A program made the position numbers and the translations under genes. From an uncultured Candidatus Melainabacteria bacterium (lineage in GTDB: Bacteria > Cyanobacteriota > Vampirovibrionia > Gastranaerophilales > Gastranaerophilaceae): a stretch of 17,043 nucleotides of DNA. Numbering within the stretch: position 1 is the stretch's first letter; the number at the start of each line of letters is the position of its first letter. The notes under the pieces are model-generated. The model did no database searches, was not told where the DNA came from, and saw only the letters and a list, made by a program, of their open reading frames with translations. Of the stretch, positions 8,024-15,001 are shown one piece after another. The stretch is from positions 1 through 17,043 of the forward strand of contig CAMOQI010000005.1 of the NCBI GenBank assembly GCA_946622835.1, read 5' to 3'.

Positions 8024-8944
8024 ATGAGCGATATTAAAGTAAAATTTAGAGGGGTAAGAGGAAGTTTTCCGGTTGCGGACAGAAGTTTTTTGCAATTTGG
8101 CGGCAATACTTCCTGTGTTGAAATTAAAATAAAAGACGAAACAATAATTCTTGATGCCGGCACAGGAATTGTTTCTGCGGGGAATGATATGATGGAAGAA
8201 AATATTTCATCCTCTCCAATTGTCGAAAATCGCGAGCCGATAAAGACTAATATATTAATTTCACACATTCACCAAGATCATTTACTCGGGTTGGCGTTTT
8301 TTAAACCTTTGCATTTAAAAACTTCAAATATAAGAATTTTTGGTTCGACTTTTGTTGATGTTAATATGAAAGAAGCTCTTTCAACACTTGTTTTTGGCAA
8401 GACTTTTCCGATTGAACTTGGAGAAATTGCGTGTAAGCTTGATATTCAAGATATTGACAATGCAAAAGGGATAATTATTAAACCGAAATGTGATGCACAG
8501 CTTATTTTTGATGAAGAAATTCATCCTGATGAAGAGGATATTTTAATAACATTTTATAAGTCTTATGTACATCCAAAAGACGGAGTTATGATATATAAAA
8601 TTTCATACAAGAATAAATCTGTGGTGTATGCAACAGACAAAGAATGTTATATGGGCGGGGATAAAAAATTTGCTAAATTTGCAAAAAACTGCGATATTTT
8701 AATTCATGATTCTCAATATACGGCAGAAGATTATCTGAATCCATATTCTCCAAAACAAGGATTTGGACATTCAACCTTTGATATGGCAATTGAGGCTATG
8801 AAGCAAACAGAAGCGAAGAATTTAGTATTTTTCCACTATGAACCATCATATGATGATGCAAAATTATCGGCAATAAAGGAAAGATATGCTTCCGAGTATA
8901 AAAATGTTTATATGTCATATGAAGGTTTTGAACTTGAAATTTAA
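8024..8944 (+). CDS. Metallo-beta-lactamase-fold hydrolase (PhnP / phosphodiesterase-like)
   Basis: 306 aa, no signal peptide, so cytoplasmic. The fold signature HIHQDH is at 81-86. Further likely metal ligands are Asp205 (YATD), the HDSQY segment near 228-232, and histidines at 249 (FGHST) and 271 (FFHYEP). The N-terminus (FRGVRGSFP, then FGGNTSC) resembles the COG1235/COG1234 branch, which includes PhnP-type phosphodiesterases and tRNase Z relatives. It is too divergent for me to name a substrate, but the active site looks complete. It starts 9 nt after the phosphoesterase gene, with an AGGA ribosome-binding site overlapping that gene's stop codon, so it belongs to the same operon. Two hydrolases of different folds side by side suggest a shared phosphoester substrate, but this is inference. 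Confidence 0.88.
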   Translation: MSDIKVKFRGVRGSFPVADRSFLQFGGNTSCVEIKIKDETIILDAGTGIVSAGNDMMEENISSSPIVENREPIKTNILISHIHQDHLLGLAFFKPLHLKTSNIRIFGSTFVDVNMKEALSTLVFGKTFPIELGEIACKLDIQDIDNAKGIIIKPKCDAQLIFDEEIHPDEEDILITFYKSYVHPKDGVMIYKISYKNKSVVYATDKECYMGGDKKFAKFAKNCDILIHDSQYTAEDYLNPYSPKQGFGHSTFDMAIEAMKQTEAKNLVFFHYEPSYDDAKLSAIKERYASEYKNVYMSYEGFELEI

Positions 8945-8956
8945 AAAATAATAATT

Positions 8957-8962
8957 AAAAGG
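8957..8962 (+). promoter_or_regulatory. Ribosome-binding site that bears on the start of the 8963 ORF
   Basis: AAAAGG abuts the first of three consecutive ATG codons (8963, 8966, 8969). Normal spacing favours the third, at 8969. Confidence 0.55.
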
Positions 8963-8968
8963 ATGATG

Positions 8969-9547
8969 ATGAAAAAGTTTTTAACAATATTACTTTTAAT
9001 CCTAATGGGTCTTCCTGCTATGTGTGCGCCAAAAACAATCGTTACATACGTAATTGACCCTGTTAAAAATGCGTATTATCACAATAATTTAGGGGTTATG
9101 TATGTTGAGGAGAAATGTTATTATGCGGCAATTCAAGAATTCAAAATCGCAATAAGTTTAAACCCAAAAACACAAGCGACAGCCACATATTTTAATAATT
9201 TAGGTAAAGTTTATATAACAATCGGTTATCCGAATTTGGCTTTAGATTGTTTCCAAAACGCGTTGACTCAATACAATTTGAATTTTGAATTTTATGAAAA
9301 CCTTGCAAAGTGTTATAAAGACTTAAATATGGTAGATGAGAAACTAAAAACATATCAAGAAAAATCGGATGCTCCGTTAGATAAAATAATGCTGGGATTG
9401 TTGTATGAGCAAGCGGGCAATAAAAGAAAAGCCATAACGGTTTTGGATGATTTTACAATGTCAGAACCAGATTTAATTATCACCCCTGCGGTCAAAAATT
9501 ATATCCAAAAACTTGTAAACGATATAAATAATGAGATTGATGAATAA
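8969..9547 (+). CDS. Small exported TPR-repeat protein
   Basis: 192 aa from the preferred start at 8969 (the ORF opens with three ATGs from 8963). The N-terminus is a signal peptide: MKKFL, a leucine-rich core, then PAMCA with likely cleavage before PKT. The cysteine near the cleavage site (PAMCAPK) gives a poor lipobox, so I prefer signal peptidase I. Two good TPR units follow (AYYHNNLGVMYVEEKCYYAA and YFNNLGKVYITIGYPNLALD) and a third, weaker unit lies near the end. It is the last gene of the 6118-9547 unit, starting shortly after the hydrolase gene, and a strong terminator follows. Together with the first gene, it brackets two hydrolases with exported TPR proteins. Function unknown. Confidence 0.85.
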   Translation: MKKFLTILLLILMGLPAMCAPKTIVTYVIDPVKNAYYHNNLGVMYVEEKCYYAAIQEFKIAISLNPKTQATATYFNNLGKVYITIGYPNLALDCFQNALTQYNLNFEFYENLAKCYKDLNMVDEKLKTYQEKSDAPLDKIMLGLLYEQAGNKRKAITVLDDFTMSEPDLIITPAVKNYIQKLVNDINNEIDE

Positions 9548-9573
9548 AACAAGTTTGATTCAAAAATAGGAAG

Positions 9574-9600
9574 AGCGCCAAACCTTTGGTTTGGCGTTTA
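9574..9600. terminator. Bidirectional rho-independent terminator between convergent units
   Basis: A perfect 9-bp stem, CGCCAAACC (9576-9584) with GGTTTGGCG (9588-9596), closed by a TTT loop. TTTAG follows on the plus strand. On the minus strand the hairpin is followed by CTCTTCCTATTTTT. It sits between the stop codons of the 8969 and 10333 genes and can serve both. Confidence 0.8.
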
Positions 9601-9616
9601 GTATTAGTAGATGTAA

Positions 9617-10333
9617 TTATTTTTGTCTGTATTTATCTAAAAGATTTGTGCTGCCTGTATCGAGATTTTGACCGGCTGCGCCCGATTGTTCAGATGCGTT
9701 ATTACCTTGCATAGAAACATCAGTAGACTGTTTTTGTGCATTAACTTCGGTTTTTTCTGCACCGTTATTCATTCGTTTTTCAACTTTTTTAGCAAGTGGT
9801 GTTGCAATCAAAGGAACGATAATACGTTTACCTACAATTGTTGCAGCTGCAATATCCAAAACAAACTTGAATACTTCATTTGCTTTTTTCTTGAATGCAT
9901 CGTACTCTTTTCCGATTTCCATTTTCTTATAAACTGTTTCACCCAACAGATTAGCTTTCATTCTAAATCTTGAAAATGCATTTGATTTAGCCAGAGGATT
10001 GAATGAACTGTTAAATGCCTTATCAAAGATTTTACCTGAGTACTTTCTCATTGCCAAAAACATAGCAATTTGAGCGGCAATCATTAAAACTCCGTTTGTA
10101 AGGTCTAATGCTGCAACGAATTTGCGTTTTTCATCAGGAATCTTTTTATTATTTAAACTTTGAGTTACATACATCGCACAGCCAATACCGTCTTTGATAA
10201 CAATTGAGGTAACTGTTGCAGCCGCCAAAGCTTTTGATGGATTTTTAATAAAGTTTTTGCCTAATTTTACTGCCGGTTTTGAATTGTCATACCAGCTCAT
10301 TACGGTAGATAAGCCATTTATCAATTTACTCAT
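9617..10333 (-). CDS. Membrane protein of unknown function, partner of the 611-aa protein
   Basis: 238 aa. Likely membrane segments are at about 36-58, 74-95 and 155-181. A conserved-looking stretch, KIPDEKRKFVAALDLTNG, lies between the first two. The last 50 residues are polar and low-complexity (Gln, Asn, Ser, Gly), typical of a disordered tail. There is no signal peptide, no catalytic motif and no domain I can name. I have an impression of similar KFVAALDLTNG proteins in Gastranaerophilales genomes, often in several copies, but cannot verify it. The ATG overlaps the stop codon of the upstream gene (TAATG) and is preceded by a strong GGAGGTGA, so the two proteins are probably made together in a fixed ratio. 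A terminator follows. Confidence 0.85.
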   Translation of the reverse strand: MSKLINGLSTVMSWYDNSKPAVKLGKNFIKNPSKALAAATVTSIVIKDGIGCAMYVTQSLNNKKIPDEKRKFVAALDLTNGVLMIAAQIAMFLAMRKYSGKIFDKAFNSSFNPLAKSNAFSRFRMKANLLGETVYKKMEIGKEYDAFKKKANEVFKFVLDIAAATIVGKRIIVPLIATPLAKKVEKRMNNGAEKTEVNAQKQSTDVSMQGNNASEQSGAAGQNLDTGSTNLLDKYRQK

Positions 10334-12168
10334 TACTTATCACCTCCATCCTTTTGAGCCTGAGGCTGTGTTTGTGCTTTTTTCACTCCCGCAAGTTTTG
10401 GGAAGAATAATTCCATAAATCTTGGGTATACCCAGTTCAAAGCCGTACAGGTTATCGGTAAGGTAATTACGGCACCGACTGCAATTTTCGAGAATTGGTT
10501 GATGCTTCTGTAACTTTCTTTTACTAAACCTTTATATACATTTGCAACATCTTCATACACTTTTCTTAGTAATTTTTCTTTCACTGTACCAAAAGTATTT
10601 GTATCTTGGAGCGCAACGGCTTTTGCAGGATTTTTACTTCTGTCAAACTTCAAAGTTTCTGCAATTTTGTCTATTGTTTCTCTTACAAGATTTTTATCGG
10701 CTTTTGCAGGATCTGCAATTCTGCATTCTTCAAGTTTTACAATGCGTTCTTCAAATATATTATTCTTTTTAAGCATTGCATCTATATAATTTTCTTTTGA
10801 ATATCCGCCTTCTTTTTTACACATTTCTTGTATCGAGTCAATTCTTTGTAAGATTCTTGAAACCGTGTTTCCGCGAATATCTCTGGGCTTATTCAATATT
10901 CTTTTTAATTCTGCCTTGATATCAGGATTTGTTTCTTTTTCATACAATCCTTTAACAGTATCTGTTAATTGTTTGTATAAAGTTTTTTTAGATTCTTTTA
11001 CTTCTTTTGAAATATTTTCGCATTTTTCAACAAGCTTTTCAGGATTAGCTTTCAAATCTTCCAAGAAAGCTATTCTATCGGGGTTTTTACTGCCTGCTTT
11101 TATCTGATTATCTATTAATTTTGTTAATATTTCATCTGCTTCTTTTTTTACAGTTTCCAGTACTTTGGGATCTTTTGCATTTTTAATATCTTTTATAGGC
11201 AATAAATCTAATACAATACCTTTAAATTGAGTATTTTCTATTTCTTTTAGCGGCAATTTATTTGCCAATTCTTTAAAGTATTCTTGATTAGTTATCAATA
11301 TCTCTGCTTTCTTAGCATAATATGTGATTTCATCTGCTGATTTCATCAAGTTTTTAGCATCATCTTTGTATGAATCAATTTGCTTATTGATAATTTCAGC
11401 CATTGTTTCATTGTCTAAGACTCTTTCATATTTTGGATTTATTTTAATTTCATTTGACTTTTCAAAATGATCGACAAGCTCTTTCATCTGATTTTTTTGC
11501 ATTTCTTTTACGCTGTTATTAAATTTTTCGTTATAAAGACTTCTTTTAACTCTTGCATCTTTGCTGAATAAAGCAGCCCAAAATGACGGTTTTGTTTCTC
11601 CGGCTTTTTTAAGATTGTCTTTAACCAAACCTTTGATATATGTATCAGTATTTAATACAGCTTGATCGGCACTGAGTATTTGTTTTTTGGATTGATCAGC
11701 ATCATTAAATACTTTATCTAAAGCTTTATCAATGTATTTTTGTACGCTTGCTTGGAACATAATCGCTAAAACCGCAGATATTGGCTGGCGCATTGCTGTA
11801 TATTTTTTGGTGTCGCTAATATCCTGTTTTTGTTCAGGTGTAGCATCTTTTGGTGCCTTTACAAACGGGTTAAAGCCGATAAAAACAGGTGCAACCAATC
11901 CTGTTCCAATAGCAGTAATTAAAATACCGCCGATTTCACCTTTCAACCAGTCTAAAGAGTTCATCCAGTTAATCCAAGAGCGATGACTCGGTTTTAATGA
12001 TTCGGTTAATACGCTTGAAACTTTTAAAAGCGGCTCTGCAGCGCCGGTAAAACTTACAGAATCTTTCGGTTGAGATAAATAAGCCCTTTGCGCGGTTGTG
12101 CCCGTATTATGCACAATCGCTTTTGCCGCATTTTCAACTTTTAATTCTTTAATCTTTTCAATACCCAT
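10333..12168 (-). CDS. Large helical membrane protein of unknown function (VSFTG / NWVYPRFM type)
   Basis: 611 aa. Layout: a short N-terminus with the motif VSFTG (38-42); a hydrophobic segment at about 77-99 and a weaker one at 128-145; a long Lys/Glu-rich helical, probably coiled-coil region from about 147 to 545; a C-terminal transmembrane segment (about 561-580) running into NWVYPRFMELFFP (578-590); and a polar Gln/Lys tail. No signal peptide or enzyme motif is visible. A long helical rod between two membrane anchors suggests a structural or tethering role at the envelope, but that is inference. I recall the VSFTG start and the WVYPRFM end from hypothetical proteins of Gastranaerophilales. 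An AGGTG ribosome-binding site precedes the ATG. The gene is translationally coupled (TAATG) to the 238-aa gene downstream. Confidence 0.88.
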   Translation of the reverse strand: MGIEKIKELKVENAAKAIVHNTGTTAQRAYLSQPKDSVSFTGAAEPLLKVSSVLTESLKPSHRSWINWMNSLDWLKGEIGGILITAIGTGLVAPVFIGFNPFVKAPKDATPEQKQDISDTKKYTAMRQPISAVLAIMFQASVQKYIDKALDKVFNDADQSKKQILSADQAVLNTDTYIKGLVKDNLKKAGETKPSFWAALFSKDARVKRSLYNEKFNNSVKEMQKNQMKELVDHFEKSNEIKINPKYERVLDNETMAEIINKQIDSYKDDAKNLMKSADEITYYAKKAEILITNQEYFKELANKLPLKEIENTQFKGIVLDLLPIKDIKNAKDPKVLETVKKEADEILTKLIDNQIKAGSKNPDRIAFLEDLKANPEKLVEKCENISKEVKESKKTLYKQLTDTVKGLYEKETNPDIKAELKRILNKPRDIRGNTVSRILQRIDSIQEMCKKEGGYSKENYIDAMLKKNNIFEERIVKLEECRIADPAKADKNLVRETIDKIAETLKFDRSKNPAKAVALQDTNTFGTVKEKLLRKVYEDVANVYKGLVKESYRSINQFSKIAVGAVITLPITCTALNWVYPRFMELFFPKLAGVKKAQTQPQAQKDGGDK

Positions 12169-12183
12169 GTTACACCTACTATG

Positions 12184-12200
12184 ACCTTCTATATATAAGA
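12184..12200. repeat. AT-core inverted repeat upstream of the 611-aa gene
   Basis: CTTCT and AGAAG arms enclose an ATATATA core about 20 bp before the start codon. This could be an operator or a TATATA-type -10 region; no matching -35 box is clear. The rest of 12169-12306 shows nothing else I can name. Confidence 0.3.
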
Positions 12201-12306
12201 AGTCTAATTTTTTTTAAAATTGCTATATTTTTCCATTTTGTTAAGAAATATTAATAAAAATTCCAACGTAAATCCCCAATAATTTTATAGTGACGCATAA
12301 AACATA

Positions 12307-12341
12307 AATAACAGTGCTTCCAAAACAGAAACACTGTTATT
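12307..12341 (-). terminator. Hairpin downstream of the thioredoxin gene, probable terminator
   Basis: A perfect 10-bp stem, AATAACAGTG (12307-12316) with CACTGTTATT (12332-12341), and a 15-nt loop. Read on the minus strand it is followed by TTATGTTTTATG, a T-rich but imperfect tail. It lies between the thioredoxin stop codon and the leader of the 611-aa gene. Confidence 0.5.
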
Positions 12342-12370
12342 ATACCTCTAAAAAGATTAATTGCAATTGA

Positions 12371-12946
12371 TTATTTTTTACCGTCCAAAAGTTTTCTGAT
12401 TCTGACAAAACGGTCTATCTCAACCCCTAAACTTTCAACTGAACCAAGATGGTTATTACCAATTAAAACTTTGTTATCATACTTCGGATCAATTATAAAA
12501 ACTGTTGGAAATCCCATAATCTCCATTTCTCTGACTAATTGTTGATATTTTTCGTCTTCAACGTTTACTTTTGCCAATAAAATATCTCCGTCATATTTTT
12601 TGGAAATTTCTTCATAAATCGGCATGAATCTGATACAATATCCGCACCAATCCGCATAAAATAAAACCAAAATCGGCTTATGTCCCTTGATAGCGTCATT
12701 ATAGTCCATGCCTACAGTATATTCAGACGGTTTTTTGGGCTGAGGCTCGTTTTGCTGTTTGTGCATAAGTTTTGCCTGTTGCTCAATTTGTTCAATCCGT
12801 TTTGCATTAAGTTTAGCTTTTTGTTTGCCGGAAATATATTGTGCAATGCCCAATCCTGCAACTATGAATAATATTACGATTAACAATATTATACTTATGC
12901 GTTTTTTATTCAAATTTTGAAACTTATCTTTCAGATTTATGCCCAT
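12371..12946 (-). CDS. Membrane-anchored thioredoxin-like protein
   Basis: 191 aa from the ATG at 12946. A longer ORF could start at 12988, but AAGGAGAG sits 6 nt before 12946 and nothing similar precedes 12988. Residues 17-38 form one transmembrane anchor. A charged Lys/Gln/Glu helix and a Pro/Gln linker (about 41-73) follow, and then a thioredoxin fold. The redox motif is WCGYC (Cys101, Cys104), preceded by FYAD; the cis-proline is in GFPT (Pro147). With positive charges before the anchor, the catalytic domain should face the periplasm, acting as a disulfide oxidoreductase. The active-site XX pair GY is unlike the GP of standard thioredoxin. The gene stands alone, with a hairpin downstream. 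The exact redox role (reducing or oxidising) cannot be told. Confidence 0.9.
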   Translation of the reverse strand: MGINLKDKFQNLNKKRISIILLIVILFIVAGLGIAQYISGKQKAKLNAKRIEQIEQQAKLMHKQQNEPQPKKPSEYTVGMDYNDAIKGHKPILVLFYADWCGYCIRFMPIYEEISKKYDGDILLAKVNVEDEKYQQLVREMEIMGFPTVFIIDPKYDNKVLIGNNHLGSVESLGVEIDRFVRIRKLLDGKK

Positions 12947-12952
12947 TTTCTT

Positions 12953-12960
12953 CTCTCCTT
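12953..12960 (-). promoter_or_regulatory. Strong ribosome-binding site fixing the thioredoxin start
   Basis: AAGGAGAG on the minus strand, 6 nt upstream of the ATG at 12946. It argues against the longer ORF beginning at 12988. Confidence 0.75.
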
Positions 12961-12968
12961 TTATAAAC

Positions 12969-12974
12969 ATTATA
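12969..12974 (-). promoter_or_regulatory. Possible -10 box of the thioredoxin gene
   Basis: A perfect TATAAT on the minus strand, placed so that the mRNA would start just before the AAGGAGAG. No good -35 box is seen at the right distance. Confidence 0.35.
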
Positions 12975-13057
12975 ATATGAAAACTCAATAAATTCGCGGA
13001 TTTAAGATAACTTTACAAAAATATTTCTTAACATTTTTTAACATGATGTCACACCTT

Positions 13058-13088
13058 GTATATATTTGGGTATATACTAAGTATATAT
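13058..13088. repeat. Three GTATATA repeats spaced by about one helical turn
   Basis: GTATATAT at 13058, GTATATAC at 13070 and GTATATAT at 13081, spaced 12 and 11 bp; the middle copy is a perfect palindrome. They lie in the 290-bp gap between the divergent thioredoxin and sigma-factor start codons. The gap also holds a tandem GATGCTTT pair near 13176 and no credible gene. Confidence 0.45.
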
Positions 13089-13218
13089 TATTCGTGTTTA
13101 CATCAATGCCCCAAAAGCTCAAAAAATTTAGGGCAAGATGTTGAGTTGGGAATATTTCAACTTGACCTTGTTCTGATGCTTTGATGCTTTCAATCAAACG
13201 TTTACTTACATTTACCAG

Positions 13219-13224
13219 AAGGAG
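13219..13224 (+). promoter_or_regulatory. Ribosome-binding site of the sigma-factor gene, long spacing
   Basis: AAGGAG, 12 nt before the ATG at 13237, against the usual 5-9. No other ATG, GTG or TTG codon lies in frame between them. Confidence 0.6.
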
Positions 13225-13236
13225 TTTAGTATTATT

Positions 13237-14148
13237 ATGAGAAGAGAAGATTCACTTATCGAAATGAAAGTTACCCCAAAAAATTCAAACCCCGCAAACA
13301 ATGAAGTTATCCAAGGGACAAATGACACCGTTTTACAAAATTATTTAAGAGAGATTTCAGCTTATGCGCAATTAACGCAAGAAGAAGAAACAGAATTGGC
13401 AAAAAGAATTGAACAAGGAGATTTGGAGGCAAAACAAAAGCTTATCCAAGCAAATTTGAAACTTGTTATAACAATTGCCAGAAAAGCAATCCACATGTCA
13501 AGCTTGCCGATTGTCGATTTAATTCAAGAAGGTAACATGGGACTTATGATTGCTGCTGAAAAATTCAATTACAAACTTGGCTACAGATTTTCAACATATG
13601 CAGGTTGGTGGGTTAAACAATCAATGTTTAAAGCTATTTCAGAACAATCTCACTGTATGAAAATCCCTGTTTATATTCAAGAAACTTTATCAAAATTTTC
13701 TAAAGTTAAATCGCAAATGGAACAAGAAACAAATTCCAGTGTTAAAACAGAAGAAGTTGCAAAAAAAATGAATATCGCACCTGATAAAATTGAAACATTT
13801 TTATCCGCATACACCAAAACCATTTCAATCGAAAACGGCATGGAAAGAGGTGACGGTAAAGAATTAAATGTTGCAGATATTTTAGCGGATGAAAAAACCC
13901 TCATCAGCGCAAATGTCGAATACCAAGGATTAAAAGACGATATCCAAAACGTATTGTCAAACCTTAAAGAAAGAGAACAAGAGATAGTAAAAATGCGCTA
14001 CGGCTTGGGCGATACAGAACGCTATACTTTGGAAGAAATCGGAAACCTTTATGGCGTAACAAAAGAATGTATCCGTCAAACAGAAATGAGAGCACTGAAA
14101 AAAATGAAATTAACGGGCGAAAGCTTGTTATCATGCTACATTTGCTAA
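13237..14148 (+). CDS. Group 2 sigma-70 family RNA polymerase sigma factor
   Basis: 303 aa. Regions in order: 1.2 (about 30-60, LQNYLREISAYAQLT); 2 (66-146, with DLIQEGNMGLMIAAEKF and RFSTYAGWW); 3 (148-220); and 4 (237-293, with the helix-turn-helix TLEEIGNLYGVTKECIRQTE). The long region 1.1 of primary sigma factors is absent. Region 2.4 and its flank read EQSHCMKIPVYI where RpoD-type factors usually have a DxARTIRIPVH-like sequence, and region 4.2 has KECIRQTEMRAL where RERIRQIEAKAL is usual. It is therefore probably an alternative factor with related but altered promoter preference, as in cyanobacterial group 2 sigmas. AAGGAG lies 12 nt before the ATG, slightly far. A strong terminator follows the gene. 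Confidence 0.93.
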   Translation: MRREDSLIEMKVTPKNSNPANNEVIQGTNDTVLQNYLREISAYAQLTQEEETELAKRIEQGDLEAKQKLIQANLKLVITIARKAIHMSSLPIVDLIQEGNMGLMIAAEKFNYKLGYRFSTYAGWWVKQSMFKAISEQSHCMKIPVYIQETLSKFSKVKSQMEQETNSSVKTEEVAKKMNIAPDKIETFLSAYTKTISIENGMERGDGKELNVADILADEKTLISANVEYQGLKDDIQNVLSNLKEREQEIVKMRYGLGDTERYTLEEIGNLYGVTKECIRQTEMRALKKMKLTGESLLSCYIC

Positions 14149-14163
14149 TATTATAAACAAAAA

Positions 14164-14187
14164 GTTCTCAAGCGAGTTCAGAATGAC
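14164..14187. repeat. Possible REP-like intergenic fragment
   Basis: The reverse complement contains GTCATTCTGAACTCG followed by a run ending in TGAGAAC. This resembles the GTCATTCTGAAC... palindromic repeats scattered between genes in many bacterial genomes. Only one copy is seen here, so calling it a repeat rests on memory of that motif. Confidence 0.3.
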
Positions 14188-14232
14188 AAAATATTAATGA
14201 TTTCTCGTGTTTACTTAATTTAGATAGGTTTT

Positions 14233-14257
14233 GCCGCAACAAAGTTGCGGCTTTTCT
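14233..14257 (+). terminator. Rho-independent terminator of the sigma-factor gene
   Basis: A perfect 8-bp GC-rich stem, GCCGCAAC (14233-14240) with GTTGCGGC (14244-14251), an AAA loop and a TTTTCT tail. The tail is on the plus-strand side only, so it serves the sigma gene rather than the convergent gatD. Confidence 0.85.
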
Positions 14258-14260
14258 GTA

Positions 14261-14995
14261 TTAATATGCTTTTTCAACAACCGACTTATGTGCCAAATAT
14301 TCAAAAGTATCATCAAGCGGAGGAAGTTCCACTTTTTGCCTGTATCGTTTTTCAAGCGCGAGGGTAATTAAATAATCGGCGAAATGCGGATTTTTAGGCA
14401 ACAGTGAACCGTGAAGATAAGTTCCGAAAACGTTTTTATACCTTGCGCCTTCGCTGCCGTCTTGTCCGTTATTTCCGTTTCCAATAACCGTTGTGCCAAG
14501 CGGCTTTGTATCGCCTTCAAGGAATGTAAGTCCGCTATGATTTTCAAACCCTACAAGGGTATTTGGCAGCAAAAAATCTGTTTCAACAGTTACATTTCCT
14601 ATAAAACGATTTTTCCCCGCAACAGTGTAAGCGTCAATTAAAGAAACTCCTTGTAATTTATCTTTATCATGTGGTTGATAATAATGTCCAAAAAGTTGAT
14701 ACCCGCCGCAAATCCCCAAAAATACCGCACCGTCATCACGTTGTGTGATAAGTTCGGATTTATGAGTTAATAATTCTTTGGCAACATCTTCTTGCTGCTT
14801 ATCTTGACCGCCCCCGATAAAATAAAGGTCATGGTCTGTAATCTTGTCGCCAATATTTATTTCATCAAATTCAACTTCTATACCGCGCCATTGGCATCTT
14901 TTTTTAAGAACAATAATATTTCCGTAATCCCCGTACAGATTAAGCAATTTCGGATACAAATGCGCTATTGAAATTTTAACCTTTTTATCTTCCAT
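14261..14995 (-). CDS. gatD: GatD-type glutamine amidotransferase (lipid II amidation)
   Basis: 244 aa, the usual GatD length. It is a class I (CobB/CobQ-like) glutaminase: the nucleophile is Cys96 in GICGGYQ, the catalytic histidine is His195 in GTYLHG, and Arg130 in the KNRFIGN segment is in the place expected for the substrate arginine. In characterised bacteria GatD pairs with MurT and supplies ammonia to amidate the D-glutamate of lipid II, changing peptidoglycan cross-linking. The N-terminus (HLYPKLLNLYGDYGN) is typical of this subfamily. MurT, normally next door, is not in the window. The start at 14995 has no ribosome-binding site but lies 6 nt after a perfect -10 box, suggesting a leaderless mRNA. 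Cobyric-acid-synthase-like roles are less likely, since the protein is a lone, short glutaminase. Confidence 0.88.
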   Translation of the reverse strand: MEDKKVKISIAHLYPKLLNLYGDYGNIIVLKKRCQWRGIEVEFDEINIGDKITDHDLYFIGGGQDKQQEDVAKELLTHKSELITQRDDGAVFLGICGGYQLFGHYYQPHDKDKLQGVSLIDAYTVAGKNRFIGNVTVETDFLLPNTLVGFENHSGLTFLEGDTKPLGTTVIGNGNNGQDGSEGARYKNVFGTYLHGSLLPKNPHFADYLITLALEKRYRQKVELPPLDDTFEYLAHKSVVEKAY

Positions 14996-15001
14996 AAAAT
15001 G

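Noticed and set aside
12947..12988. N-terminal extension of the thioredoxin ORF to a start at 12988
   Set aside because: The strong AAGGAGAG lies inside this extension, 6 nt before the ATG at 12946, and a TATAAT also falls within it.
12960..12988. TTGAGT-N17-TATAAA as the thioredoxin promoter
   Set aside because: Transcription from it would start inside or after the Shine-Dalgarno sequence, leaving the strong ribosome-binding site unused.
12985..13197. 70-codon minus-strand ORF upstream of the thioredoxin gene
   Set aside because: It needs a TTG start without a ribosome-binding site, has no protein-like pattern, and covers the promoter and repeat region between two divergent genes.
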